Below, piece after piece: positions 43,459-52,334 of a DNA stretch of 64,000 nt. The stretch lies in assembly GCA_951828535.1 (NCBI GenBank), contig OX639990.1, positions 3,335,300 through 3,399,299 of the forward strand. Direction: 5' to 3'. The stretch is from an uncultured Candidatus Entotheonella sp. (GTDB taxonomy: Bacteria > Tectomicrobia > Entotheonellia > Entotheonellales > Entotheonellaceae). Position numbers and translations under genes: made by a program. Position 1 is the stretch's first letter. Each line of letters begins with the position of its first letter. The notes under the pieces were generated by a model that made no database searches, had not been told where the DNA came from, and worked only from the letters and a program-made list of their open reading frames with translations.

Positions 43459-45102
43459 CTAATCGAAGCGCGAGCGGCGCGCCTCGAAGTTGGTGTGGAT
43501 GTCCAGCAGCACCGTGCGGCCCTCGGCGTTGAGTTGCTGCGCCTTTTGCAGGGCGCCGGCCACTTCGCCGGGCTGCGTGACGGTGATGCCCACGGCGCCC
43601 ATGCCCTCGGCGATCTTGGCGTAATCGCCCGTCATGGTGGTGACGTTGAACACCTCGCGCGCCGTCTGGTAGCCGACGGGGTAGGTCGCCATGTCGCCGT
43701 TGTTCAGCACGATGGTGGTGATGGGAGCACCCGCCCGCACGGACGTTTCGATGTCCAGGCCGGACATGCCGAAGGCGCCGTCGCCCATGAAGTTGAGGCA
43801 GAACTTGTCGGGCTTGGCGAGTTTGGTGCCGATCATCAGCGGGATGCCGTAGCCGAGGTGGGTGGTCTTGCCCCAGCCGACGTAGCTGTGGGGCACGGTC
43901 GCCGTGTAGAACGGCATGATGGTGTCGCGCGGGGTGCCGGCGTCGTGGGTGACGATGCTGTTGTCCTTGTCGAGGTTGCGCTCCAGTTCGCCGATGATGC
44001 GGTAGACGGTCACCGGCATCTCGTCGGAGCGCAGGATGTCAGCCCACTCGGACATCCATTGCTGCTTCACCTCGGCGACCTCGGCGGCCACCTGGGTCTG
44101 CCCCTTGCGGCCGTTCTCCCCGAGCTGGCCCTTCACCTCGTCGATGAGCATGCGGATAGCGAGGCGGGCATCGCCGGGCAGGCCGACGGCAGCGGGAAAG
44201 TCCTTGTTGATGTCCTCGATGCTGTCGGTGTTGTGGAGAATGGTCTTGCCGTCGGGGATGGGCTGGCCGTAAGTGGTGCGGGTCATGCTGGAGCCGAGGG
44301 CGAGCAGCACGTCGGATTCCTGAATCCAGCGCCGCGCGTGCAGGCCGGCAGCGCCGCTGCCGGCGCCCAGAGCCAGTGGGTGGCGCTCGTCGAAGCCGGA
44401 CTTGCCGGGCATGGTGCAGTAGACCGGCACTTCCGTCAGCTCAGCCAGTTCCCGCAGTTCCTCGGTGCCTTCCGACATCAGCGTGCCCATGCCGGACCAG
44501 ATGAGGGGCTTGTTGGCGCCCAGCAGCAGGTTCACGGCGTCCTTCACGTCGCCCGCCGCCGGCGCCTGCGGGTGGCGCTTGGGCGGCTGGTAATTCTGCA
44601 CCACGGCGTCGGGCACCTCGCCGGTGCCGACATCACCGGGGATCTCGACGATCACCGGACCGGACCGCCCGTTGCGCAGGTGGTGAAAAGCGCGCCGCAT
44701 TACGCTGCCGACCATGTCCGGCTTCCAGATCACCTCGCCGTACTTGCACACCGACTGATACGTCCGCACCGGGGAAAAATTGGGCCGGATGTCGTGCTGG
44801 TTCACCGCCGGGCCGCCGGGCAGGTAGAGGATGGGCACGTTATCGCCGAACGCCTGGGCCAGGCCGCCCATGGAATTTTCGGAGCCGGGGCCGCCCTGGG
44901 TGATGACCACCCCAAACTTCCTGCGGTCATGCATGCGGCTGTATCCGTCAGCGGCCATCATGGCGCCGCGCTCCTGCCGAAACATGATGGGCCGGATGCC
45001 TTCGTTGGCCACCTCTTCGATGAGATTATTGGACGGAAAGCATGCCACCCACTCGACACCTTCTACCTTCAAAAGTCGCGCTACGGCTTGCAGCGTGTTC
45101 AT
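43459..45102 (-). CDS. Thiamine-pyrophosphate-dependent enzyme, acetolactate-synthase-like
   Basis: 547 residues from ATG 45102 (MNTLQAVARLLKVEGVEWVA); an upstream in-frame ATG at 45159 adds unlikely residues. Domain order PYR / central / PP: the catalytic Glu lies in MFRQERGAMMAADGYSR, central LLLGANKPLIWSGMG, and the TPP/Mg motif GDGAFGMSGLDIETSVRAGA followed by TTIVLNNGDM. It may be a 2-keto acid decarboxylase, oxalyl- or sulfo-compound enzyme; no acetolactate-synthase regulatory subunit is adjacent, so a catabolic role is more likely. Confidence 0.9.
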   Translation of the reverse strand: MNTLQAVARLLKVEGVEWVACFPSNNLIEEVANEGIRPIMFRQERGAMMAADGYSRMHDRRKFGVVITQGGPGSENSMGGLAQAFGDNVPILYLPGGPAVNQHDIRPNFSPVRTYQSVCKYGEVIWKPDMVGSVMRRAFHHLRNGRSGPVIVEIPGDVGTGEVPDAVVQNYQPPKRHPQAPAAGDVKDAVNLLLGANKPLIWSGMGTLMSEGTEELRELAELTEVPVYCTMPGKSGFDERHPLALGAGSGAAGLHARRWIQESDVLLALGSSMTRTTYGQPIPDGKTILHNTDSIEDINKDFPAAVGLPGDARLAIRMLIDEVKGQLGENGRKGQTQVAAEVAEVKQQWMSEWADILRSDEMPVTVYRIIGELERNLDKDNSIVTHDAGTPRDTIMPFYTATVPHSYVGWGKTTHLGYGIPLMIGTKLAKPDKFCLNFMGDGAFGMSGLDIETSVRAGAPITTIVLNNGDMATYPVGYQTAREVFNVTTMTGDYAKIAEGMGAVGITVTQPGEVAGALQKAQQLNAEGRTVLLDIHTNFEARRSRFD

Positions 45103-45225
45103 CCTGTTTCCTCCCCGATTTGTGCGATGTGACGTGGCGAAAGCGGTAGGATACTCCATCGCCTGCGGTGGGGCAACGGGCGCACCGCAGGGCCGCAGAT
45201 CGCCCCTACACGGGCGGGGATTGTC

Positions 45226-45234
45226 TGATATAAT
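45226..45234 (+). promoter_or_regulatory. Extended -10 promoter of the DUF1800 operon
   Basis: TGATATAAT (TGn plus TATAAT), no good -35; 56 bases before the DUF1800 ATG. Confidence 0.6.
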
Positions 45235-45290
45235 TCGCGCCTCACGCCAAGAAGCGATTTGAGACGACCCCCTTCGAGAAGGAAGCTGGC

Positions 45291-46745
45291 ATGCCCACCG
45301 TGCATTCGAAGCAAGATGTCGCGCTGATGGCGCACCTGCTCAGGCGAGCGGGGTTTGGCGCCACCCTGCAAGAACTCGACCGCTGCCTCGAGCAGGGCTA
45401 CGAGGCTACCGTCGAGGCGCTGCTGAGCCCGTCGGCGCCGGACGCCGTGCCGGAAGACCTGATCCGCCGCTACCACGTGGATCAATCCGATCTACGCAAC
45501 CATGCCGCCGGCGCCGCTTACTGGATTTACCGCATGGTGCAAACGCCGGCGCCGCTGCGCGAAAAGATGTCCCTGTTCTGGCACCGCGTCTTTGCCACCG
45601 CGGCCACTAAGCTCATTCAGGCGCGCATGGTGGCGAACCAGCTCGACATGTTCCGCGACCACGGCATGGGCAGCTTTCAGGATTTGCTGCTGCGGCTGTC
45701 GCGCGACCCCGCCATGATGATGTGGCTGGATAACCAGGACAACCACAAGGGCTCGATCAACGAGAACTACGGGCGGGAAATCCTGGAGCTGTTCTCGATG
45801 GGCGTGGGCAATTACACCGAGGACGACATCAAGGAATGCGCCCGCGCCTTCACCGGCTGGCGGGTGGTCAACCCCGATTACATGTCCATCCGCATGCGCA
45901 ACAACACCGCGCGGCCCTACGGCTACATCGCCTGGCAATTCGAGTATGACGACACGGATCACGACCACGACGAAAAGACGTTCCTTGGCCAAGTAGGGGA
46001 CCTGAACGGCGAGGACGTGGTCGCCATCATCTGCCGCCAAGAAGCGACGCCGCGCTTCATCGCCCGCCACCTGTACCACTTCTTCGTCGCCGACGAGGTG
46101 CCCGTGCCGCAATGGCCGCACACCGCGCCGCGCGACCCGCAGGCCATTGATCTGATGTGCCAAGCCTATTTTGATTCCAATTACGATATATCGGCCATGC
46201 TACGGGCCATGTTCAACGCCGACTTCTTCAAGTCGGAAGCGGCGCGCTTCGCCCGCGTCAAGAGCCCGGTCGAGATGGTGGTCGGCACCCTGCGCATGGC
46301 CGGCGGGCTGGAATTGCCGTCGACCGACACGTACGCCGCCGTCGGGGTGTGCGCCGCCATGGGGCAGTTCCCAATGAACCCGCCGAGCGTCGAGGGCTGG
46401 CAGGGCGGCAGCGAGTGGATCAACACCGGCGCCTACGTGCAGCGGGTCAATTTCGCCAGCCGCGTCCTCAGCGATCCAGGCAAGCCGGGCATCCAGGCCA
46501 TCATCGGACGCATCCGCGACCTTGCCAACGGTCGCGGCCTGTCGGCCGAAGAACTGGTCGACGCCTGCCTGCACATCGTCGGGCCGCTGGAGGTGCCGGA
46601 CAGCACCCGCGACGGGCTCATCGAGTATGCCCGCTCCTGGGGCGACGTGGATTTTGCCGACGCGGCGTCAACCGCGCAGGCAGAGCGCACGATCGTGGCG
46701 CTGTTGCAGTTGGTCGTCACCACGCAGGAATACCAGATGGTGTAG
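45291..46745 (+). CDS. DUF1800 protein without signal peptide
   Basis: 484 residues. MAHLLRRAGFGATLQELDRC and MSLFWHRVFATAATKLIQAR match the DUF1800 family start, followed by MMMWLDNQDNHKGSINENYG, REILELFSMGVGNYTEDDI and ECARAFTGWRV, its strongest signature. The C-terminal half includes MVVGTLRMAGG and MGQFPMNPPSVEGWQGG. Homologues often have export signals and sit next to DUF1501 genes; here the N-terminus MPTVHSKQDVALM is not a signal, so the protein seems cytoplasmic. First gene of a five-gene operon. Biochemical role unknown. Confidence 0.93.
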   Translation: MPTVHSKQDVALMAHLLRRAGFGATLQELDRCLEQGYEATVEALLSPSAPDAVPEDLIRRYHVDQSDLRNHAAGAAYWIYRMVQTPAPLREKMSLFWHRVFATAATKLIQARMVANQLDMFRDHGMGSFQDLLLRLSRDPAMMMWLDNQDNHKGSINENYGREILELFSMGVGNYTEDDIKECARAFTGWRVVNPDYMSIRMRNNTARPYGYIAWQFEYDDTDHDHDEKTFLGQVGDLNGEDVVAIICRQEATPRFIARHLYHFFVADEVPVPQWPHTAPRDPQAIDLMCQAYFDSNYDISAMLRAMFNADFFKSEAARFARVKSPVEMVVGTLRMAGGLELPSTDTYAAVGVCAAMGQFPMNPPSVEGWQGGSEWINTGAYVQRVNFASRVLSDPGKPGIQAIIGRIRDLANGRGLSAEELVDACLHIVGPLEVPDSTRDGLIEYARSWGDVDFADAASTAQAERTIVALLQLVVTTQEYQMV

Positions 46746-46761
46746 GGGGAGCATTCAGGGC

Positions 46762-47769
46762 ATGACAACCGCAACGTTTCGACTGCAATATAGCGACGCC
46801 ATCGGCTTCGTTGCCGATCAGGGCGGGCGCGGCTTTCACCTGCCGATGTCGATGGTGATTCGCGGCGACGGCCGCATCTTCGTGGTCAGCCGCAGCAACA
46901 CCCAGGCGCTGGACATCGTCGGCATTCAGATGGTCACCCGCGGGCACGAGTTCTTCGGGCAGATCGGCGGCTACGGCCAGGAACCGGGCAAGATGATCTG
47001 GCCGACCGCGCTGGCGCTGGACCGCGCTGACAATCTGTATCTCGCTGACGATTACCTGCAACGGGTCACGATCTACGACCGCGACGGCGCCGTGCAGAGC
47101 ACCTGGGGCACCAAGGGCAGCGCCGCCGGTGAGTTCGATGGGCCGTCCGGCCTGCTGTTCGATGCGGACGACAACCTGTTGATGGTGGACCACCGCAACC
47201 ATCGCATCCAGAAATTCACCCGCGACGGGCAGAGTCTCGGCACTTGGGGCGCTTATGGCGACGGCGACGGGCAGTTCAACCTGCCGTGGGGCATTGCGCA
47301 GGACCGCCAGGGCTTCCTGTACGTGGCCGATTGGCGCAACGACCGCATCCAGAAGTTCACCCCGGACGGCGAGTTTGTGGCCAAGTTCGGCGCCTCGGGC
47401 GACGGCGACGGTCAGTTCAACCGGCCCTCCGGCTTGGCGGTGGGCGCCGACGGCAACCTTTACGTCGCCGATTGGGGCAACCAGCGGGTGCAGGTGCTCG
47501 ATGCCGCCGGCAATTTCCTGTTGCAGCTCCGGGGCGAGGCCAAGCTGTCGCCGTGGGCGCAGGAATACATCGCGGCCAACGCCGACGAATCCGCGGCGCG
47601 CGCTACGTACGTGCCGGTGTTCGACGTCGATACCGCGGACGCCAACGAAGTTTCGGCACGCATCGAGCCGTACTTCTGGGACCCGGTTGACGTCGTGCTG
47701 GACGACGACGAGCGCGTTTACGTCCTGGAGACCAGCCGGCATCGCTTCCAGGTCTACGATAAGGTGTGA
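46762..47769 (+). CDS. NHL-repeat beta-propeller protein
   Basis: 335 residues from ATG 46762, 16 bases after the DUF1800 stop. Successive NHL blades with the D-x-x-N-x-x-hydrophobic-D pattern: ALDRADNLYLADDYLQRVTI, LFDADDNLLMVDHRNHRIQK, QDRQGFLYVADWRNDRIQKF, VGADGNLYVADWGNQRVQVL, enough for a six-bladed propeller. No signal peptide. Such propellers bind proteins, RNA or carbohydrates. Placed between DUF1800 and DUF1501 genes it may scaffold them. Confidence 0.92.
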   Translation: MTTATFRLQYSDAIGFVADQGGRGFHLPMSMVIRGDGRIFVVSRSNTQALDIVGIQMVTRGHEFFGQIGGYGQEPGKMIWPTALALDRADNLYLADDYLQRVTIYDRDGAVQSTWGTKGSAAGEFDGPSGLLFDADDNLLMVDHRNHRIQKFTRDGQSLGTWGAYGDGDGQFNLPWGIAQDRQGFLYVADWRNDRIQKFTPDGEFVAKFGASGDGDGQFNRPSGLAVGADGNLYVADWGNQRVQVLDAAGNFLLQLRGEAKLSPWAQEYIAANADESAARATYVPVFDVDTADANEVSARIEPYFWDPVDVVLDDDERVYVLETSRHRFQVYDKV

Positions 47770-47801
47770 GGCAGCAACAATACTGATCGAGAAGGAAGGC
47801 C

Positions 47802-48938
47802 ATGATGGGTGACGAAAAGAACCGCAAGGTGGTGGTGGTGCAACTCTCCGGCGGCAATGACTACCTCAACTGCGTGGTGCCGTACAACAACCCGCGCTAC
47901 ATCGACAACCGGCCGAACGTGCGGCTGTCGGAAGACCAGATCATCCCGTTCGACAACGGCTACGGCCTCAACCCCTCCATGCAGCCTGTCAAGGACCTGT
48001 ACGACGAGGGCAAGGTGGCCGTTATCCACGGCGTCGGCTACCCGCAGCCCAACCGGTCGCACTTCCGCTCCATGGACATCTGGCACACTGCCGAGCCGAC
48101 CAAGGTGGGTGACAAGGGCTGGCTGGGGCAGGCCATCCGGGAGATGACGCCGGACGGCGACAACGTCGTCATCGCCGTGAATTTTGCCGCCGCGCTGCCG
48201 CGGGCGCTGGTGACGCTGGGCGCGCCGGTGGCCTCGGTGACCGACCTGAACAGCTACGGCCTGCTCAATCACATCGACGCGGCGCCGCAGCGCTCACAGG
48301 CGCTGGACGCCTTCCGCGACATGTACAGTCGCGCGCTGGGCAACGGGCCGGTGATGGATTACCTGAGCAAAACCGGCTTGGACGCCCTGCGCGGCGCTGA
48401 CATCCTCAGCGCCGTGCCGCAGAAATACGCCTCGACGGTCGAATACGGCAGCAACCCCTTCGCCAAGAGCGCCAAGAGCGCCGCGCAGGTGCTGCTGGCC
48501 GACGTCGGCACCCGCATCTGTTACACGCAGCACGGCAGTTTCGATACGCATACCAACGAGGTGGCGCTGCAAGCCAGGCTGTGGGACGACGTGGCAGGCG
48601 GCATTCGCGACCTGTACACCGACCTGAAAACGCACGACGCCAGCGACGACGTGTTGATCTTCGTGTTCTCGGAGTTCGGCCGCCGGGTGAAAGACAACGG
48701 CAACGGCACCGACCACGGCTCCGGCGGCGTGGCGTTCCTCATCGGCGACCGTGTCAAGGGCGGGCACTACAGCGAATATCCCTCCCTCGACGACGACAAA
48801 CTGGTCGAGGGCGACTTGGCCTTCAACCTCGATTTCCGCTCCGTGTACAGCGAAATTCTGGAAGACTGGATGGCGGTCGAGGCCAAGCCGATCGTTAACG
48901 GCACGTATGAAAAGCTCGGCTGCCTGAACCTCAACTAG
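47802..48938 (+). CDS. DUF1501 protein without signal peptide
   Basis: 378 residues. KVVVVQLSGGNDYLNCVVPY is the family SGGND motif, GVGYPQPNRSHFRSMDIWHT carries the conserved SHF, QHGSFDTHTNEV and VFSEFGRRVKDNGNGTDHGS the metal-ligand-like His residues of an alkaline-phosphatase-like fold. Usual homologues start with a Tat signal; MMGDEKNRK is not one. It begins 32 bases after the NHL gene, after AAGGAAGGCC. Activity unknown; co-occurrence with DUF1800 is a recurring genomic pairing. Confidence 0.92.
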   Translation: MMGDEKNRKVVVVQLSGGNDYLNCVVPYNNPRYIDNRPNVRLSEDQIIPFDNGYGLNPSMQPVKDLYDEGKVAVIHGVGYPQPNRSHFRSMDIWHTAEPTKVGDKGWLGQAIREMTPDGDNVVIAVNFAAALPRALVTLGAPVASVTDLNSYGLLNHIDAAPQRSQALDAFRDMYSRALGNGPVMDYLSKTGLDALRGADILSAVPQKYASTVEYGSNPFAKSAKSAAQVLLADVGTRICYTQHGSFDTHTNEVALQARLWDDVAGGIRDLYTDLKTHDASDDVLIFVFSEFGRRVKDNGNGTDHGSGGVAFLIGDRVKGGHYSEYPSLDDDKLVEGDLAFNLDFRSVYSEILEDWMAVEAKPIVNGTYEKLGCLNLN

Positions 48939-48957
48939 GGAACCTTGGGGCCTCGGC

Positions 48958-49092
48958 ATGCGCACTTTCTTCACAGCGCTGGCTTTCCTGGCAATTCTGA
49001 TGGCCGTCATTCCGGCGGTCCGGCGATCTTTCCCGCCGCGGCGAGACGACGGCGGTTCTCACGCTTCATCGCGTAAAGGAGAACAGGTATGA
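48958..49092 (+). CDS. 44-residue single-span membrane peptide
   Basis: Short ORF between DUF1501 and the repeat protein: MRTFFTALAFLAILMAVIPA forms a membrane helix or signal anchor, followed by a basic and Ser-rich tail ending SSRKGEQV. Its stop overlaps the next ATG as TATGA (49089-49092), so the repeat protein can be translated by coupling. The ORF starts 19 bases after the DUF1501 stop. No homologue recognised; overlap and hydrophobicity are the support. Shine-Dalgarno is weak. Confidence 0.6.
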   Translation: MRTFFTALAFLAILMAVIPAVRRSFPPRRDDGGSHASSRKGEQV

Positions 49093-52000
49093 CGCAGGAG
49101 AGAGGAAGTTCGCAGATGTCGTCCTTCTTGGAACCGATGTTCAATCGGGCCGTCTCGTTGGCTCTCATTGCCATTGTGGTTTTCCTGGTTATCTACGTCA
49201 TTACGATCGAGCGGCGCTTCAGTCAGAACGCTTCCAGCATGGACGCGAATCAGGTGCGTGTGGCAGAACTGTCGGACGGCTTCAGAAAAGCCGCCACCAG
49301 CGAGCAGGTGGCCGGCCTGGCGACCGCGGCAAGCGTGACCGAGCAGGCCGATAAGCTCGCCGTCCTCGAGGGGCGTCTGAGTCAGCAGGTGGCCGTTCTG
49401 ACGCAGCAGATCGAGGGCCTCAATCAGCAGGCCGCGACCATTACCGCCAATGATGAAGCGGCACAGGCTGAGGAAATGGCGCAGGGCGAGCAGATTGCCG
49501 ACATTCAGGAGCAGCTTGCTTCCTTGAGCGGGCGAGCCGACGAATTTGCCAGCGCCGATGACGCGAGTGTGGAAGACCTGGATGCGCTGGCAGCCCAGTT
49601 GGATACCTTTGTCACCCATGCCGACTTGGCCGCCTTGGAATCCCAGATGGGGGCCTTTGCATCGGCCGAAGATGAAGCCGACCAGGACGCCCAACTAGCC
49701 GACTTGGCGGAGCAGATCGACGACCTGGGCCAACAGGCTGCAACCTTTGCCGCTAATAACGAAACGCTGCAGGCCGAGGAAGCCGCCCAGGGCGAGCAGA
49801 TTGCCGACATTCAGGAGCAGCTTGCTTCCCTGAGCGGGCGAGCCGACGAATTCGCCAGCGCCGATGACGCGAGTGTTGAAGGCCTGGATGCGCTGGCAGC
49901 CCAGTTGGATACCTTTGCCGCCCGTGACGATCTGGCCGCTTTAGAGGCGCAGATGGGAACCTTTGCGACTGCCGAAGATGAAGCCGACCAGGACGCCCAA
50001 CTGGCCGATTTGGCGCAGCAGATCGACGGCCTCAATCAGCAGGCTGCAAGCATTACCGCTAATAACGAAGCGCTGCAGGCCGAGGAGATGGCCCAGCTCC
50101 AGCGCATCAACGTCATGCAGGGACAAATCGACACCCTGGGCCAGCAGACCGGCTCCTTTGCCAGCACGGAGGCCGTGGCCGCCGTGTCACAAAGGTTGTC
50201 CGAGGCCGCCGAACGGCTGACCGCTGAGGAAAACGCCCAGGACGCGCAACTGGCCGCCCTGGCACAGCAGATCGACGGTCTGAGCCAACAGGCTGCGACC
50301 TTTGCCGCTAATAACGAAACGCTGCAGGCCGAGGAAATGGCCCAGGGCGAGCAGATTGCCGATATTCAGAAGCAGCTTGCTTCGCTGAGCGGGCGAGCCG
50401 ACGAATTCGCCAGCGCCGATGACGCGAGTGTTGAAGACCTGGATGCACTGGCAGCCCAGTTGGATACCTTAGCCGCCCGTGACGATCTGGCCGCTCTAGA
50501 GGCGCAGATGGGAACCTTTGCGACTGCCGAAGATGAAGCCGCCCAGGACGCCCAACTGGCCGATTTGGCGCAACAGATCGATGGTCTGAGCCAACAGGCT
50601 GCAAGCATTGCCGCCAATAACGAAACGCTGCAGGCTGAGGAAATGGCCCAGCTCCAGCGCATTAACGTCATGCAGGGACAAATCGACACCCTGAGCCAGC
50701 AGACCGGCTCCTTTGCCAGCACGCAAGCCGTGGCCGCCGTATCACAAAGGTTGTCCGAGGCTGCCGAGCGGCTGACCGCTGAAGAAGGCGCCCAGAGCGC
50801 TCGACTCGATGCCCTGGCGCAGCAGATCGATGGTCTGAGCCAACAGGCAGCAAGCATTGCCGCTAATAACGAAACGCTGCAGGCCGAGGAAATGGCCCAG
50901 CTCCAGCGCATCAACGTCATGCAGGGACAAATCGACACCCTGAGCCAGCAGACCGCTTCCTTTGCCAGCACGCAGGCCGTGGCCGCCGTGTCACAAAGGT
51001 TGTCCGAGGCCGCCGAACGGCGGACCGCTGAGGGAGCCGCCCAGAGCGCTCGACTGGCCGCCCTGGCGCAGCAGATCGATGGTCTGAGCCAACAGGCCGC
51101 AAGCATTGCCGCCAATAACGAAACGCTGCAGGCTGAGGAAATGGCCCAGCTCCAGCGGATCAATGTCATGCAGGGACAGATCGACACCCTGAGCCAGCAG
51201 ACCGGCTCCTTTGCCAGCACGCAGGCCGTGGCCGCCGTGTCACAAAGGTTGTCCGAGGCCGCCGAACGGCGGACCGCTGAAGAAGGCGCCCAGAGCGCTC
51301 GACTGGCCGCCCTGGCGCAGCAGATCGATGGTCTGAGCCAGCAGGCTGCGACCTTTGCCGCTAATAACGAAACGCTGAAGGCCGAGGAAATGGCCCAGCT
51401 CCAGCGCATCAACGTCATACAGGGACAGATCGACACCCTGAGCCAGCAGACCGGCTCCTTTGCCAGCATGGAGGCCGTGGCCGCCGTGTCACAGCAGTTG
51501 TCCGAGGCCGCCGAGCGGCTGAGCGCTGATGAAGCCGCCCAGGGCGCCCAACTGGCCGACTTGGCGCAGCAGATCGATGGTCTGAGCCAGCAGGCTGCGA
51601 CCTTTGCCGCTAATAACGAAACGCTGAAGGCCGAGGAAATGGCCCAGCTCCAGCGCATCAACGTCATACAGGGACAGATCGACACCCTGAGCCAGCAGAC
51701 CGGCTCCTTTGCCAGCATGGAGGCCGTGGCCGCCGTGTCACAGCAGTTGTCCGAGGCCGCCGAGCGGCTGACCGCTGAAGAAGGCGCCCAGAGCGCTCGA
51801 CTGGCCGACTTGGCGCAGCAGATTGACGGTCTGAGTCAACAGGCCGCAAGCATTGCCGCTAATAACGAAACGCTGCGGGCCGAGGAGATGGCCCAGCTCC
51901 AGCGGATCAACGTCATGCAGGGACAAATCGACACCCTGAGCCAGCAGACCGCTTCCTTTGCCAGCACGCAGGCCGTGGCCGCCGTGTCACAGCAGTTGTC

Positions 52001-52217
52001 CGAGGCCGCCGAGCGGCTGACCGCTGAAGAAGGCGCCCAGAGCGCTCGACTGGCCGACTTGGCGCAGCAGATTGACGGTCTGAGTCAACAGGCCGCAAGC
52101 ATTGCCGCTAATAACGAAACGCTGCGGGCCGAGGAAATGGCCCAGCTCCAGCGGATCAATGTCATGCAGGGACAGATCGACACCCTGGGCCAGCGAGTCG
52201 ACGTCCTTTCTCAATAG
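49089..52217 (+). CDS. Giant membrane-anchored tandem-repeat coiled-coil protein
   Basis: 1042 residues. A membrane helix at about 22-41 (AVSLALIAIVVFLVIYVITI), then almost continuous Ala/Gln/Glu-rich coiled coil to the end. Two internal modules repeat: a 102-residue module around ADEFASADDASVEDLDALAA (306 bp; three copies) and an 83-residue module around AEEMAQLQRINVMQGQIDTL and SFASTQAVAAVSQRLSEAAE (249 bp; about seven tandem copies, the last incomplete). No Cys is evident in the repeat region. It likely projects a long rod into the periplasm. Tandem near-identity predicts length variation by recombination. Function unknown; last gene of the DUF1800 operon. Confidence 0.9.
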   Translation: MTQERGSSQMSSFLEPMFNRAVSLALIAIVVFLVIYVITIERRFSQNASSMDANQVRVAELSDGFRKAATSEQVAGLATAASVTEQADKLAVLEGRLSQQVAVLTQQIEGLNQQAATITANDEAAQAEEMAQGEQIADIQEQLASLSGRADEFASADDASVEDLDALAAQLDTFVTHADLAALESQMGAFASAEDEADQDAQLADLAEQIDDLGQQAATFAANNETLQAEEAAQGEQIADIQEQLASLSGRADEFASADDASVEGLDALAAQLDTFAARDDLAALEAQMGTFATAEDEADQDAQLADLAQQIDGLNQQAASITANNEALQAEEMAQLQRINVMQGQIDTLGQQTGSFASTEAVAAVSQRLSEAAERLTAEENAQDAQLAALAQQIDGLSQQAATFAANNETLQAEEMAQGEQIADIQKQLASLSGRADEFASADDASVEDLDALAAQLDTLAARDDLAALEAQMGTFATAEDEAAQDAQLADLAQQIDGLSQQAASIAANNETLQAEEMAQLQRINVMQGQIDTLSQQTGSFASTQAVAAVSQRLSEAAERLTAEEGAQSARLDALAQQIDGLSQQAASIAANNETLQAEEMAQLQRINVMQGQIDTLSQQTASFASTQAVAAVSQRLSEAAERRTAEGAAQSARLAALAQQIDGLSQQAASIAANNETLQAEEMAQLQRINVMQGQIDTLSQQTGSFASTQAVAAVSQRLSEAAERRTAEEGAQSARLAALAQQIDGLSQQAATFAANNETLKAEEMAQLQRINVIQGQIDTLSQQTGSFASMEAVAAVSQQLSEAAERLSADEAAQGAQLADLAQQIDGLSQQAATFAANNETLKAEEMAQLQRINVIQGQIDTLSQQTGSFASMEAVAAVSQQLSEAAERLTAEEGAQSARLADLAQQIDGLSQQAASIAANNETLRAEEMAQLQRINVMQGQIDTLSQQTASFASTQAVAAVSQQLSEAAERLTAEEGAQSARLADLAQQIDGLSQQAASIAANNETLRAEEMAQLQRINVMQGQIDTLGQRVDVLSQ
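49490..50560 (+). repeat. 306-bp coding repeat modules
   Basis: The marker GAGCGGGCGAGCCGACGAAT recurs at about 49526, 49832 and 50387 (spacing 306, then 555 = 306 + 249), showing three copies of the first module with one 249-bp module inserted. Confidence 0.85.
50560..52200 (+). repeat. 249-bp tandem coding repeats
   Basis: The marker CTGAGCCAGCAGACC recurs at 50691, 50940, 51189, 51438, 51687 and 51936, exactly 249 bases apart, with a last variant CTGGGCCAGCGAG near 52185. Confidence 0.93.
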
Positions 52218-52334
52218 TGAGCAGGCGTCGGCTACAAAACGGTTGGCATCCGCCGATCCAGGCCGGCGCCCCGCAAAATCCGTAATCCAACCCCTTCACC
52301 CCGTGGTCGGCGGTAGGCGGCCGACAGGAACGCC

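Noticed and set aside
43495-45132. 545-codon plus-strand open frame
   Set aside because: Complementary to the TPP enzyme; no recognisable domain and His/Val-rich shadow composition.
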